Source of the DNA: Capnocytophaga granulosa ATCC 51502
GTDB taxonomy: Bacteria; Bacteroidota; Bacteroidia; Flavobacteriales; Flavobacteriaceae
Length of the DNA stretch: 64,000 nt
Assembly (NCBI RefSeq): GCF_000411115.1
Contig: NZ_KE150258.1
Span: 55,205 to 119,204 of the forward strand
Direction of reading: 5' to 3'
Shown in pieces: positions 55,309-63,291 of the stretch (positions are counted from its first letter, which is position 1; every line of letters starts with the position of its first letter). A program made the position numbers and the translations under genes. Below the pieces are notes generated by a model that was given only the letters and a program-made list of their open reading frames with translations, ran no database searches and was not told the origin of the DNA.

Positions 55309-56571
55309 ATGGATTTTGAACGTATCAAAGAAAAACTCGCCATTTTAGCCGATGCAGCTAAGTATGATGTCTCCTGCTCCAGTAGCGGGAGTACGCGTCG
55401 CGGTAAAAAAGGTGAATTGGGTAATGCTGCCCCCTTGGGAATCTGCCATTCCTTTACGGAAGATGGGCGGTGTATCTCCCTACTCAAAATCCTGCTGACC
55501 AACCATTGCATATATGACTGTGTGTATTGTGTCTCTCGCCGCTCGAACGATATTGCTCGTGCGGCTTTCTCTGTACAGGAAGTAGTGGATCTGACTATCA
55601 ACTTCTACCGAAGAAACTATATAGAAGGCCTTTTCCTAAGCTCTGGCGTATTTAAGGATGCAGATACCACCATGGAACGCTTAGTAAGAGTAGCCAAAAA
55701 ACTAAGAGAGGAGGAACACTTCAACGGGTATATACACCTGAAGACCATTCCTGGGGCGAGTGAACAGCTGATCCATGAGGCTGGACTCTATGCCGATCGT
55801 CTTTCTGTCAACCTTGAAATACCTACCAAGGAGGGACTCAAGCTACTGGCCCCTGAAAAAGACCACAAGCAGATGGTTGCTCCTATGCAACAGGTGAAGA
55901 ATGAACTGGCTATCACCTCTTTGGAGCAAAAGAAATTCAAACACACCCCGAAGTTTGCCCCTGCAGGACAGACCACTCAGATGATTATTGGGGCTACAGC
56001 CGAGACTGACCAAAAGATTATCCATGTAGCCAGCTATATGTATGAGAAATTTCAACTCAAGCGGGTGTATTACTCCGGTTATGTACCTGTTCTTCAGGAC
56101 AGTCGCCTCCCCTCTATCTATAGCCAAGTACCTATTGTACGAGAGAATCGCCTCTACCAAGCCGATTGGCTGATGCGCTATTATGGTTTTGACCCCAATG
56201 AGATTCTTGACCCTACACAACCTTTTTTGGATTTGGAGATAGACCCTAAGCTCGCTTGGGCGCTGCGTAATCAGCACCTCTTCCCTATCGATGTGAATAC
56301 CGCACCGCGAGAATTACTCCTACGTATCCCTGGGGTAGGAGTGAGATCCGTACAGAAGATCTTATCCGCACGGACTTTCCAAAAACTCACCTACTATTCC
56401 CTCAAACAAATGGGAGTGAGTCTCAGTCGTGCCAAGTACTTTATCACTTGTAGTGGTGCAGAACCCTTGGCAGGGAGTATGGATAGCCTAAGGCTGCGTC
56501 GCCTTATCATCGCGAACAGCCAGAGCAAACAGAAAAATAGGTATGCCCCCGTTATACCCTTTCCTAATTAA
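55309..56571 (+). CDS. putative DNA modification/repair radical SAM protein (TIGR03916 type)
   Basis: The 420-residue enzyme has the radical-SAM cluster motif at C67, C71, C74 (HCIYDCVYC) and a C-terminal helix-hairpin-helix for DNA binding (NTAPRELLLRIPGVGVRSVQ). The start ERIKEKLAILADAAKYDVSC is typical of the group known to travel with a uracil-DNA-glycosylase-like or TIGR03915 partner, which here is the next gene, 12 bases on. The pair is thought to modify or repair DNA, but the reaction is unproved. Upstream lies only a heptad repeat, so the promoter is unclear. Confidence 0.85.
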   Translation: MDFERIKEKLAILADAAKYDVSCSSSGSTRRGKKGELGNAAPLGICHSFTEDGRCISLLKILLTNHCIYDCVYCVSRRSNDIARAAFSVQEVVDLTINFYRRNYIEGLFLSSGVFKDADTTMERLVRVAKKLREEEHFNGYIHLKTIPGASEQLIHEAGLYADRLSVNLEIPTKEGLKLLAPEKDHKQMVAPMQQVKNELAITSLEQKKFKHTPKFAPAGQTTQMIIGATAETDQKIIHVASYMYEKFQLKRVYYSGYVPVLQDSRLPSIYSQVPIVRENRLYQADWLMRYYGFDPNEILDPTQPFLDLEIDPKLAWALRNQHLFPIDVNTAPRELLLRIPGVGVRSVQKILSARTFQKLTYYSLKQMGVSLSRAKYFITCSGAEPLAGSMDSLRLRRLIIANSQSKQKNRYAPVIPFPN

Positions 56572-56583
56572 CCTATTCACAAA

Positions 56584-57321
56584 TTGATACATTTACTCTA
56601 CGATAGTTCCTTTGAAGGATTCCTTACGGCTGTTTTTATAACCTTTGAAAGGCGTTACTCACAGGTGATTATCACACCTGAGTCTGGTCATACCCCTACC
56701 CTATGGGACGAAGAGGAGATCGTTTATACCGATACTACCAAAGCCCAGCGCGTGCTAAGCAAGATCAAAACTATATGGGGCACAGAGGGAGTGGCCATTG
56801 TACTTCGGGCTTTTCTCTCCGAAGAAAATGCAATAGAAAACCATCTCTTGGAGGCTATTCGCCTGATGCTCCAATACCCCGAAGCAAATGTCTTAGAAAA
56901 CTATGGGCATGTGGCTATTGCGCATATTCGAAAAGCCGCTAAGAGTGTAGGGCGTGAGGTGCATAGAGTAAAGGAATTTGTTCGCTTTGAGCAGTTGGGC
57001 AAGCTCTATTTTGCCAAAATAGCACCGCAGTACGATGTATTGCCTTTGGTGATTCCCCACTTTAAAGCGCGCTTTTCAGACCAAGAGTGGGTACTCTTTG
57101 ACCCTCAGCGCGCTTATGGATTTTACTACGACCTCAAGGAAGTAATCTCCTTTACCCCAGCTGAGAAGAATTTTGGCAAAACCGCTCAACTCTCCGACGG
57201 CTATGAGCAACTCTGGAAAACCTACTTCCAGCATATCAATATCACTGAACGCAAAAACACCCGTTACCAACTCAGAAGCATGCCCAAGCGGTATTGGCAG
57301 TATCTGCCTGAGACAAAATAA
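56584..57321 (+). CDS. TIGR03915/DUF4130-family putative DNA repair protein, TTG start
   Basis: The 245-residue protein opens with IHLLYDSSFEGFLTAVFITF, the usual start of the family, and ends with a domain containing FDPQRAYGFYYDLKEVISF and RNTRYQLRSMPKRYWQYLP. The start codon must be TTG at 56584: a stop codon stands in frame at 56569-56571 and no ATG lies between or soon after. No strong ribosome site is present, as is common in Bacteroidota. It is partner to the radical-SAM protein upstream and probably acts on the same DNA lesion. A weak start may set the ratio of the two proteins. Confidence 0.82.
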   Translation: MIHLLYDSSFEGFLTAVFITFERRYSQVIITPESGHTPTLWDEEEIVYTDTTKAQRVLSKIKTIWGTEGVAIVLRAFLSEENAIENHLLEAIRLMLQYPEANVLENYGHVAIAHIRKAAKSVGREVHRVKEFVRFEQLGKLYFAKIAPQYDVLPLVIPHFKARFSDQEWVLFDPQRAYGFYYDLKEVISFTPAEKNFGKTAQLSDGYEQLWKTYFQHINITERKNTRYQLRSMPKRYWQYLPETK

Positions 57322-57384
57322 CCCAAAATTTGTCCCTCAAGTCCGCTGAGCATTTAAAAATTATCCTTACCTTTGCGTTTATTA

Positions 57385-57466
57385 ATTAGACAATTTGCCA
57401 ATCACCAATTTAGCCAATTAATCAACAAATTAGCTCACTGGCAAATTAGCTCATTAACTCATTAAC
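57385..57466. repeat. heptad-period degenerate repeat before murC
   Basis: ATTAGAC, AATTTGC, CAATCAC, CAATTTA, GCCAATT, AATCAAC, AAATTAG, CTCACTG, GCAAATT, AGCTCAT, TAACTCA. The copies read toward the murC start codon with no clear promoter between. Confidence 0.55.
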
Positions 57467-57467
57467 A

Positions 57468-58820
57468 ATGGAACATATTTATTTTATAGGCATAGGAGGA
57501 ATCGGTATGTCCGCCTTGGCTTTATACTATCGCTTCAAAGGAAAAGAGGTGCGTGGCTATGACCGTACCCCTTCCGATATTACTGAGATGCTCTCCCAAA
57601 AGGACATTGCTATTACTTTCTCGGAGGACTTGGATTTTATCCCCAAAAATTATACCCCAGAAAACACCCTGGTAGTCTATACCCCTGCTATCCCAAAGGA
57701 GCACAAACAACTCGTCTATTTCCAAACACATGGCTATAAGGTTTGCAAGCGTTCTGAGGTATTAGGGCTTATCACAGAGGATAGTTTTTGCTTGGCCGTA
57801 GCAGGTACCCATGGCAAGACAACTACCAGCAGCATCTTAGCCCATATCTTGGTAGAATGTAAGGCGCCGGTGAGTGCTTTCTTAGGAGGTATTTGTGAGA
57901 ACTTCCAAAGCAATTTCATCTGTAAGGGAACTGAACTTACAGTGGTAGAAGCCGACGAGTTTGACCGCTCTTTCTTGCGCCTAAGCCCGTCCATTGCTTG
58001 TATCACGGCTGTAGATGCCGACCACTTAGACATCTATGGGACAGCGGAAGAGTTCCAAAAAGGATTTGAGGACTTTACCCATCGCCTCAAGCCTGGGGGC
58101 AAACTCATCGTACGCAAGGGACTACCCTTTGCAGGGCTTACCTATGGCATTGCCGATGGTAGTGATTATGAGATTTCTCAAGTGAAAGTACAAAACGGAG
58201 GCTACCACTTTACTTTAAGCTATACCGATCCTAAGACAGGCCAACGTGAAGAGGTCAAGGACTGTACCCTCTTCCGTCCTGGAGAACATCACCTACTCAA
58301 TGCCTTGGCTGCCGTGGCGGTAGCACATCAGGCAGGCTATCCCTTAGCTGATTTAACACGTGCCTTAGCGAGTTTCAAGGGGGTCAAAAGGCGCTTTAGC
58401 TATATCATCAATACCCCTGAGCAAGTCTTTATAGATGACTATGCCCACCACCCTACCGAGCTAAATGCACTCTATAATGGGGTGAGAACTATGTACCCCC
58501 ACAAGGAGATAACTATTCTCTTCCAGCCACACCTTTTTACTCGTACCCGTGACTTTGCTGAGGGTTTTGCTAAGAGCCTTTCACAGTTCGACCGTGTCGT
58601 CCTCTTAGATATTTATCCCGCCAGAGAACTCCCCATAGAAGGGGTAACCTCACAATGGCTTTTGGATAAAATAGAGAACCCCAACAAAGTACTTTTATCC
58701 AAATCCGAGATTATCAACTACTTACAAGCCCACCCTGCTCGTGTTTTAGTGTTAGCTGGTGCAGGTGATATAGGGGTAGAGGTAGAGAAGATCAAAAAGT
58801 TTTTGGAAAAAGACGTATAA
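57468..58820 (+). CDS. murC: UDP-N-acetylmuramate--L-alanine ligase (Mur ligase)
   Basis: The 450-residue protein shows Mur-ligase features: YFIGIGGIGMSALALYYRF at the N-terminus, the ATP loop GTHGKTTT at residues 113-120, EADEFDRSFL, FRPGEHHLLNALAAVAVAHQ and DDYAHHPTELNALY. The GxGGxGMS start and length fit MurC, which joins L-alanine to UDP-MurNAc in peptidoglycan synthesis. Murein-tripeptide ligase Mpl is the closest alternative; the DDYAHHPTE block is shared by both. It lies outside any mur/fts cluster in this window, next to a tRNA-Tyr gene. Confidence 0.82.
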   Translation: MEHIYFIGIGGIGMSALALYYRFKGKEVRGYDRTPSDITEMLSQKDIAITFSEDLDFIPKNYTPENTLVVYTPAIPKEHKQLVYFQTHGYKVCKRSEVLGLITEDSFCLAVAGTHGKTTTSSILAHILVECKAPVSAFLGGICENFQSNFICKGTELTVVEADEFDRSFLRLSPSIACITAVDADHLDIYGTAEEFQKGFEDFTHRLKPGGKLIVRKGLPFAGLTYGIADGSDYEISQVKVQNGGYHFTLSYTDPKTGQREEVKDCTLFRPGEHHLLNALAAVAVAHQAGYPLADLTRALASFKGVKRRFSYIINTPEQVFIDDYAHHPTELNALYNGVRTMYPHKEITILFQPHLFTRTRDFAEGFAKSLSQFDRVVLLDIYPARELPIEGVTSQWLLDKIENPNKVLLSKSEIINYLQAHPARVLVLAGAGDIGVEVEKIKKFLEKDV

Positions 58821-58823
58821 AAA

Positions 58824-58854
58824 TTTGCACAGCAAAAAAAAAGTACGTACTTTT
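58824..58854 (+). promoter_or_regulatory. promoter of tRNA-Tyr
   Basis: TTG-N20-TACTTTTG, 13 bases before the tRNA, with the TTG 4 bases after the murC stop codon. Confidence 0.75.
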
Positions 58855-58866
58855 GCGGCCGAAAAC

Positions 58867-58948
58867 GGGAAGATACTCAAGCGGCCAACGAGGGCAGACT
58901 GTAAATCTGCTGGTTTTACCTTCGCAGGTTCGAATCCTGCTCTTCCCA
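58867..58948 (+). tRNA. tRNA-Tyr (anticodon GTA)
   Basis: Acceptor GGGAAGA/TCTTCCC, anticodon stem CAGA/TCTG with loop CTGTAAA, a long class II variable arm (TGGTTTTACCTTC) and T arm GCAGGTTCGAATCCTGC. No encoded CCA. Confidence 0.95.
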
Positions 58949-59022
58949 CAGTGTCATTCCTTAGTGAATGACTTTTTTTTTGCCCTTAAAAAGCACTTTT
59001 CCAATAAACCCCATATTTGTGA

Positions 59023-60006
59023 ATGATGAAAAGTTATATCAAGGCTATTTCTACCTATTTCCCTAAGAATATTCTCACGAATGATGCTATTTCAGCGCAA
59101 TTTCCTGAATGGAATAGCGAAAAAATTCTTCAGAAAATAGGTATTGAACAGCGTTACATTGCCCAGGCAGATGAGTGCGCCTCCGATATGGCTACCCAAG
59201 CCGTACTAAACCTTATAGAGGAACATCATTTGGACAAAAATACCATTGATTTTCTCCTACTTTGCACCCAAACTCCCGATCATATTCTCCCTACTACAGC
59301 CTGCATTGTACAAGAGAAGGTAGGCCTGCCCACCACTTGTGCCGCTTTGGACATCAACCAAGGTTGTTCGGGCTATATCTATGGGCTTTCTCTAGCCAGT
59401 AGCCTCATTGCCTCTGGTAATTTTAAGAATGTGATTTTAGTAACGGCAGACACCTATACCAAGTATGTACACCCCAAGGACAAAGGTAACCTAAGTATCT
59501 TTGGCGATGCCGCTACCGCTACCCTTGTCTCGAACGAAGGGACATATTGTATAGGCAAACCTACCCTAGGCACCGATGGTGCTGGAGCTGAAAACCTAAT
59601 CATTCGCAATGGAGGCACCCGCTCTCCCCGCAACGAAAACCCCGATGACTTGGATAATTTCGTGGATATGAAAGGAGGGAAAATCTTTAATTTTATCGTG
59701 AAACGTACCCCTGAAGTAGTCTATGATAATTTGAAAACCAATGGATTTGATATAAACGATATAGACCTCTTTGTCTTTCATCAGGCCAATACCCATATCC
59801 TGAATAAGGTACGTGAGGACATGGAAATCCCTGAGGAGAAATTTGTTATAGAAATGCGGTATTATGGTAATACCATTTCTTCCACCATTCCCATTGCTCT
59901 TTCCGAGCACCTACGCAAATATCCTGAAAAACCAAGCAAAAGGATACAGTTTGTTGGTTTTGGAGTAGGCTACTCATGGGGTGCTATTTGTATAGAAAAA
60001 CCATAA
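59023..60006 (+). CDS. beta-ketoacyl-ACP synthase III (KAS III / FabH-like)
   Basis: The 327-residue enzyme has the KAS III triad: C115 ([16 protein letters not shown]), the histidine of [16 protein letters not shown] and the asparagine of [16 protein letters not shown]. FabH starts fatty acid synthesis by joining acetyl-CoA to malonyl-ACP. The protein also resembles KAS III paralogs that serve other acyl pathways, so I leave the symbol blank. Two ATGs (59023, 59026) give the same protein bar one residue. mnmA follows after 17 bases with a good ribosome site, giving a two-gene unit. Confidence 0.85.
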   Translation: MMKSYIKAISTYFPKNILTNDAISAQFPEWNSEKILQKIGIEQRYIAQADECASDMATQAVLNLIEEHHLDKNTIDFLLLCTQTPDHILPTTACIVQEKVGLPTTCAALDINQGCSGYIYGLSLASSLIASGNFKNVILVTADTYTKYVHPKDKGNLSIFGDAATATLVSNEGTYCIGKPTLGTDGAGAENLIIRNGGTRSPRNENPDDLDNFVDMKGGKIFNFIVKRTPEVVYDNLKTNGFDINDIDLFVFHQANTHILNKVREDMEIPEEKFVIEMRYYGNTISSTIPIALSEHLRKYPEKPSKRIQFVGFGVGYSWGAICIEKP

Positions 60007-60023
60007 AAAAGAAAGGAAATCAT

Positions 60024-61217
60024 ATGAAACGTGTAGTAGTAGGACTTAGTGGAGGGGTAGATAGCAGTGTGGCCGCCTACCTACTCCAAAAGCAAGGATA
60101 TGAGGTCATTGGCCTCTTTATGAAGAATTGGCATGATGATTCGGTTACCATCTCCGATGAGTGTCCGTGGCTAGAGGACAGCAATGACGCCCTTATGGTC
60201 GCTGAAAAATTGGGTATTCCCTTCCAGACAGTGGATATGAGCGTACCTTACAAACAGCGTATTGTGGATTATATGTTCCGAGAATACGAACGTGGTCGCA
60301 CCCCCAATCCCGATGTGCTTTGCAACCGTGAAATCAAGTTTGCCACCTTCCTCGAATACGCCCTGAACTTAGGAGCAGACTATGTAGCTACAGGGCACTA
60401 TTGCCGCAAGGATACCATAGAAGTCAACGGACAAACCATCTATCGCCTATTGGCAGGAAAAGATCAAAACAAAGACCAATCCTATTTCCTCTGTCAGCTC
60501 TCCCAAGCACAGCTCGGCCGTGCCCTCTTCCCTATAGGCGACCTACAAAAGAGTGAGGTACGCGCCATTGCCAAAGAATTAGGCCTTGTTACTGCCGAAA
60601 AGAAGGATTCCCAAGGCCTTTGCTTTGTTGGTAAGGTACGCCTGCCTGAGTTCCTGCAGCAACAACTTGCCCCTAAAAAAGGAGATATTATCCAAATCCC
60701 TAGCACTTGGCAAGGTTATCAGGACAAAGAAAGTTCTAAGCTCTTTGAGTGTTATGAAGACGAACTGAAATACTACGCGGAAAAATACCACTATTCCCCC
60801 ACAGACGGCAAAGTGGTTGGCCAGCACGATGGCGCTCATTTTTTCACTATAGGGCAGCGTAAGGGACTACATGTAGGCGGCACTGTAGAGCCTCTCTTTG
60901 TCATAGATACAGATACCGAAAAAAATATTATCTATGTAGGGGAAGGACATGCCCACCCAGGACTTTTTAGGCGCACTCTATTTGTTAAAAAAGAAGATAT
61001 TCATTGGATTCGCACCGATTTAGCACTATCTTTGCACCAAACCATGGAAACAATGGTACGTATTCGCTATCGTCAGCCCTTGCAAAAAGCTACTTTATAT
61101 CTGAATGACAGCGGGTTATACATTGATTTTACAACTCCACAAAGCGCTATTACCTCAGGACAATTTGCCGCTTGGTACATAGAAGATGAGCTAATTGGCT
61201 CAGGTGAGATATATTAA
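60024..61217 (+). CDS. mnmA: tRNA-specific 2-thiouridylase MnmA
   Basis: The 397-residue enzyme shows the PP-loop SGGVDSS at residues 9-15, a catalytic cysteine at C100 ([12 protein letters not shown]) and the second catalytic cysteine in [16 protein letters not shown]. The motif ATGHYCRKD and [10 protein letters not shown] further on are typical. MnmA thiolates U34 in tRNA for Lys, Glu and Gln. Start chosen at the ATG at 60024 behind AAAGGAAAT; an open frame before it overlaps the KAS III gene. It is slightly longer than many homologs, with an insert near residues 230-260 ([19 protein letters not shown]). Confidence 0.93.
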   Translation: MKRVVVGLSGGVDSSVAAYLLQKQGYEVIGLFMKNWHDDSVTISDECPWLEDSNDALMVAEKLGIPFQTVDMSVPYKQRIVDYMFREYERGRTPNPDVLCNREIKFATFLEYALNLGADYVATGHYCRKDTIEVNGQTIYRLLAGKDQNKDQSYFLCQLSQAQLGRALFPIGDLQKSEVRAIAKELGLVTAEKKDSQGLCFVGKVRLPEFLQQQLAPKKGDIIQIPSTWQGYQDKESSKLFECYEDELKYYAEKYHYSPTDGKVVGQHDGAHFFTIGQRKGLHVGGTVEPLFVIDTDTEKNIIYVGEGHAHPGLFRRTLFVKKEDIHWIRTDLALSLHQTMETMVRIRYRQPLQKATLYLNDSGLYIDFTTPQSAITSGQFAAWYIEDELIGSGEIY

Positions 61218-61264
61218 TTATGTGTTAAACCATTAAATACGCTTCATACTTAGACAAAAATTCC

Positions 61265-61272
61265 TATTTTTG
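61265..61272 (+). promoter_or_regulatory. -7 box of the coiled-coil gene
   Basis: TATTTTTG within a hairpin (GACAAAAA/TTTTTGTC), 32 bases before the start codon. Confidence 0.45.
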
Positions 61273-61303
61273 TCCTAACAAAATAACTAAAAACCTAATT
61301 TTT

Positions 61304-62209
61304 ATGTCAGTAGAATTACAAAATAATGAGACACCTGAAAGAAAAAAAGGAGGTGGTCTTATCATTGCTTTGTTGTCTATAGGACTTGTAGGAGCAGGTG
61401 GCTATGCTTTCTACCAATCCAACGAAGCAAGAAAAAACGAAGAAGCCATTTTAGAGAAACGCGACCAGGTTATCAAAGAGTTAGAAAGCTTGCAAAAAGA
61501 CTATGACGAAGCGGTAACCGTTTCCAAGCAAAATGCCGATGAACTGGCCGATGCTAAAGCCCGTATTGCTCAGTATATTGACTCGCTTAAGACTATGAAA
61601 GCCGATATCAATGTACTATTCAAGTATCGCGATCAAGTAGAAGTACTCAAGAAAGAACGCCAGCGCCTACTGGCTATCAACGATTCTTTGCGCAAGTACA
61701 ACGTAAAGGTAACTCAACAGCGTGATAGCACGGCTAAGGCACTGAATGTACGTACCACTCAGTTGGATTCTGTATCACAAAAAGCAAGCGAACTGAGCAA
61801 AGTGATAGACGAAGGTTCTATACTCAGCCTTAAAAGCCTTACAGCTCAAGGAATGAAAGAAAAATCAGGTGGTAGATATGTGGATAAAGAACGTTCAGGA
61901 GCTGTAGATAAGATTAAGGTATGCTACACTGTAGGCGTTAATAGAATTGCTCCTGTAGGTAATCGTACTTTTTATGTACAAGTACTTAGCCCTAATGGTA
62001 TCACCTTAGGAGATAATGACACAGTCTCTGTAGGAGAAAGAACTGTAAACTATAGTGCAATGAAAGAATTCCTATATGAGCGAAATCCAGTAGATGTATG
62101 CGAATATATCTCTTCTATCACAACAAAATATGAACCAGGAACTTACCAAGTGTTTGTATTTGACGACCAATTGCGTGAAATTGGAAAAACAGAACTCAAC
62201 TTACGGTAA
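61304..62209 (+). CDS. membrane-anchored coiled-coil protein, unknown function
   Basis: The 301-residue protein has a short cytoplasmic N-terminus, one membrane helix (residues about 19-37), a long coiled coil (about 40-165, rich in K, E, L with repeated RDQV/KDYDEA heptads) and a C-terminal globular domain (about 190-301) with beta-rich segments (VGNRTFYVQVLSPNGITLGD). Similar proteins are common in flavobacteria and are sometimes misnamed as chromosome-partition proteins; no function is known. It is a single gene with a strong terminator. Confidence 0.7.
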   Translation: MSVELQNNETPERKKGGGLIIALLSIGLVGAGGYAFYQSNEARKNEEAILEKRDQVIKELESLQKDYDEAVTVSKQNADELADAKARIAQYIDSLKTMKADINVLFKYRDQVEVLKKERQRLLAINDSLRKYNVKVTQQRDSTAKALNVRTTQLDSVSQKASELSKVIDEGSILSLKSLTAQGMKEKSGGRYVDKERSGAVDKIKVCYTVGVNRIAPVGNRTFYVQVLSPNGITLGDNDTVSVGERTVNYSAMKEFLYERNPVDVCEYISSITTKYEPGTYQVFVFDDQLREIGKTELNLR

Positions 62210-62234
62210 ACAACGGATTATACTCGTAAATAAG

Positions 62235-62262
62235 AAAAAACGGCTTTATAGGCCGTTTTTTT
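62235..62262 (+). terminator. intrinsic terminator of the coiled-coil gene
   Basis: AAAAAACGGC/GCCGTTTTTT with 7-base loop and T-run. Confidence 0.88.
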
Positions 62263-62333
62263 GTTTGCAGTTTGCGTTTGATAATTAAAAATAATAAAAA
62301 TAAAGATAGAGATAATTTAGTTTTCTTGTCCTT

Positions 62334-62363
62334 AAAAAAGGCCATCCCTATAGGACAGCCCTT
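62334..62363 (-). terminator. intrinsic terminator of the Roadblock-like gene
   Basis: Minus strand GGCTGTCC/GGATGGCC-type stem with two G-T pairs, then TTTTTT. Confidence 0.75.
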
Positions 62364-62395
62364 TGAAAAGTTATTTATATTTAGTATTTTTTCTA

Positions 62396-62776
62396 TTAGA
62401 AAATAGATTGTAGGTCTTTTTTGTAACGAGCCAAAAGAGAACGAGTAATACCTAAGTTCGCTTTAGAAGAATCTACTACCAAATATACAAAATAGTTTCC
62501 ATTAGGAGCCACATCAATCACGTGGATTTGGTGGGTGAGGGTGATAAGAATATCCTCTATCTTTTCCTTACCTTCCAAACCTAAGATACGCAGCGCATTC
62601 ATTTTAGCCTTTACCACTTCCAAGTTGTAAGCAGATGCTAAGTTGGGGTCAAAAGTAGGATCCGCAGACACAGCCACATAAGACACCCCTGATTTTACTT
62701 CAGTTACAGAAACGGCAATAAAGCCAGGTACGTTGGCCTTAATGTCTTGTACAAATTTGTCTAATACATTAGTCAT
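62396..62776 (-). CDS. Roadblock/LC7-like small protein
   Basis: The 126-residue protein has the shape of a Roadblock/LC7 domain: a start with VPGFIAVSVTEVKSGVSYVA, then a long helix, a strand IHVIDVAPNGNYFVYLVVD, and a final helix NLGITRSLLARYKKDL. Such domains regulate small GTPases (as MglB in gliding bacteria) or bind partner proteins. Capnocytophaga moves by gliding, which makes a signalling role attractive, but no GTPase gene is near. Separate unit: terminator behind it and a tRNA gene ahead. Confidence 0.6.
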   Translation of the reverse strand: MTNVLDKFVQDIKANVPGFIAVSVTEVKSGVSYVAVSADPTFDPNLASAYNLEVVKAKMNALRILGLEGKEKIEDILITLTHQIHVIDVAPNGNYFVYLVVDSSKANLGITRSLLARYKKDLQSIF

Positions 62777-62812
62777 AAGAAATGCGGTTTTAAATTATTT
62801 AAAATTTAGATG

Positions 62813-62883
62813 AGGCATCAAGCGGATTCGAACCGCTGTATAAGGTTTTGCAGACCTCTGCCTAGCCCCTCGGCCATGATGCC
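62813..62883 (-). tRNA. tRNA-Cys (anticodon GCA)
   Basis: Minus strand acceptor GGCATCA/TGATGCC, discriminator U as in tRNA-Cys, anticodon stem AGGT/ACCT with loop CTGCAAA, T arm GCGGTTCGAATCCGC. The tRNA is 71 bases, short in the D loop; no encoded CCA. Confidence 0.93.
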
Positions 62884-62896
62884 TTTTTACAGGGTG

Positions 62897-62927
62897 CAAA
62901 TGTAGAACTTTTTTTTTGAGTGTGCAA
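62897..62927 (-). promoter_or_regulatory. promoter of tRNA-Cys
   Basis: Minus strand TTG-N20-TACATTTG, 13 bases before the tRNA and just after the folB stop codon. Confidence 0.75.
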
Positions 62928-62931
62928 ATAA

Positions 62932-63285
62932 TTAGTCAATTATTTTTACACTTACTTGTGCTACATCTCCTCCTATAGGTGGATTTATCTTGGCTACTTC
63001 TACCTCTACAGAAGTAATTTCCTGAAAATCAGCTTTTATAGTTTGCAAGATACGTCCTGCCACATGTTCTAAAAGTTCGGAACGTATGGCCATTTGATCC
63101 TTGACAATTTGGTTAAGCCTCACATAATCTATGGTATCGGCAAGGCGATCGCTCTTAATAGAGGCGCCCAAATCCGCCCAAACAGTCAGATCTACACGAT
63201 ACCAGCTACCAATCTGTGCTTCCTGCTCAAGACAACCATGGTAGGCATATACCCTAATATCGTGGAGAGAAATACTACTTTTCAT
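62932..63285 (-). CDS. folB: dihydroneopterin aldolase
   Basis: The 117-residue protein has the family marks: ISLHDIRVYAYHGCLEQEAQIG at the start (with the substrate-binding tyrosine and glutamate), SELLEHVAGRILQTI, and the catalytic lysine region VEVAKINPPIGG. FolB splits dihydroneopterin to 6-hydroxymethyl-dihydropterin in folate synthesis. The gene begins 6 bases after the stop of the PorP/SprF-type gene, which suggests co-transcription, an odd pair of functions. Confidence 0.92.
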   Translation of the reverse strand: MKSSISLHDIRVYAYHGCLEQEAQIGSWYRVDLTVWADLGASIKSDRLADTIDYVRLNQIVKDQMAIRSELLEHVAGRILQTIKADFQEITSVEVEVAKINPPIGGDVAQVSVKIID

Positions 63286-63291
63286 ACTTTA

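Noticed and set aside
59023-60006. Naming the KAS III gene fabH
   Set aside because: The triad fits, but KAS III paralogs with other roles share it and the usual plsX/rpmF neighbours are absent here.
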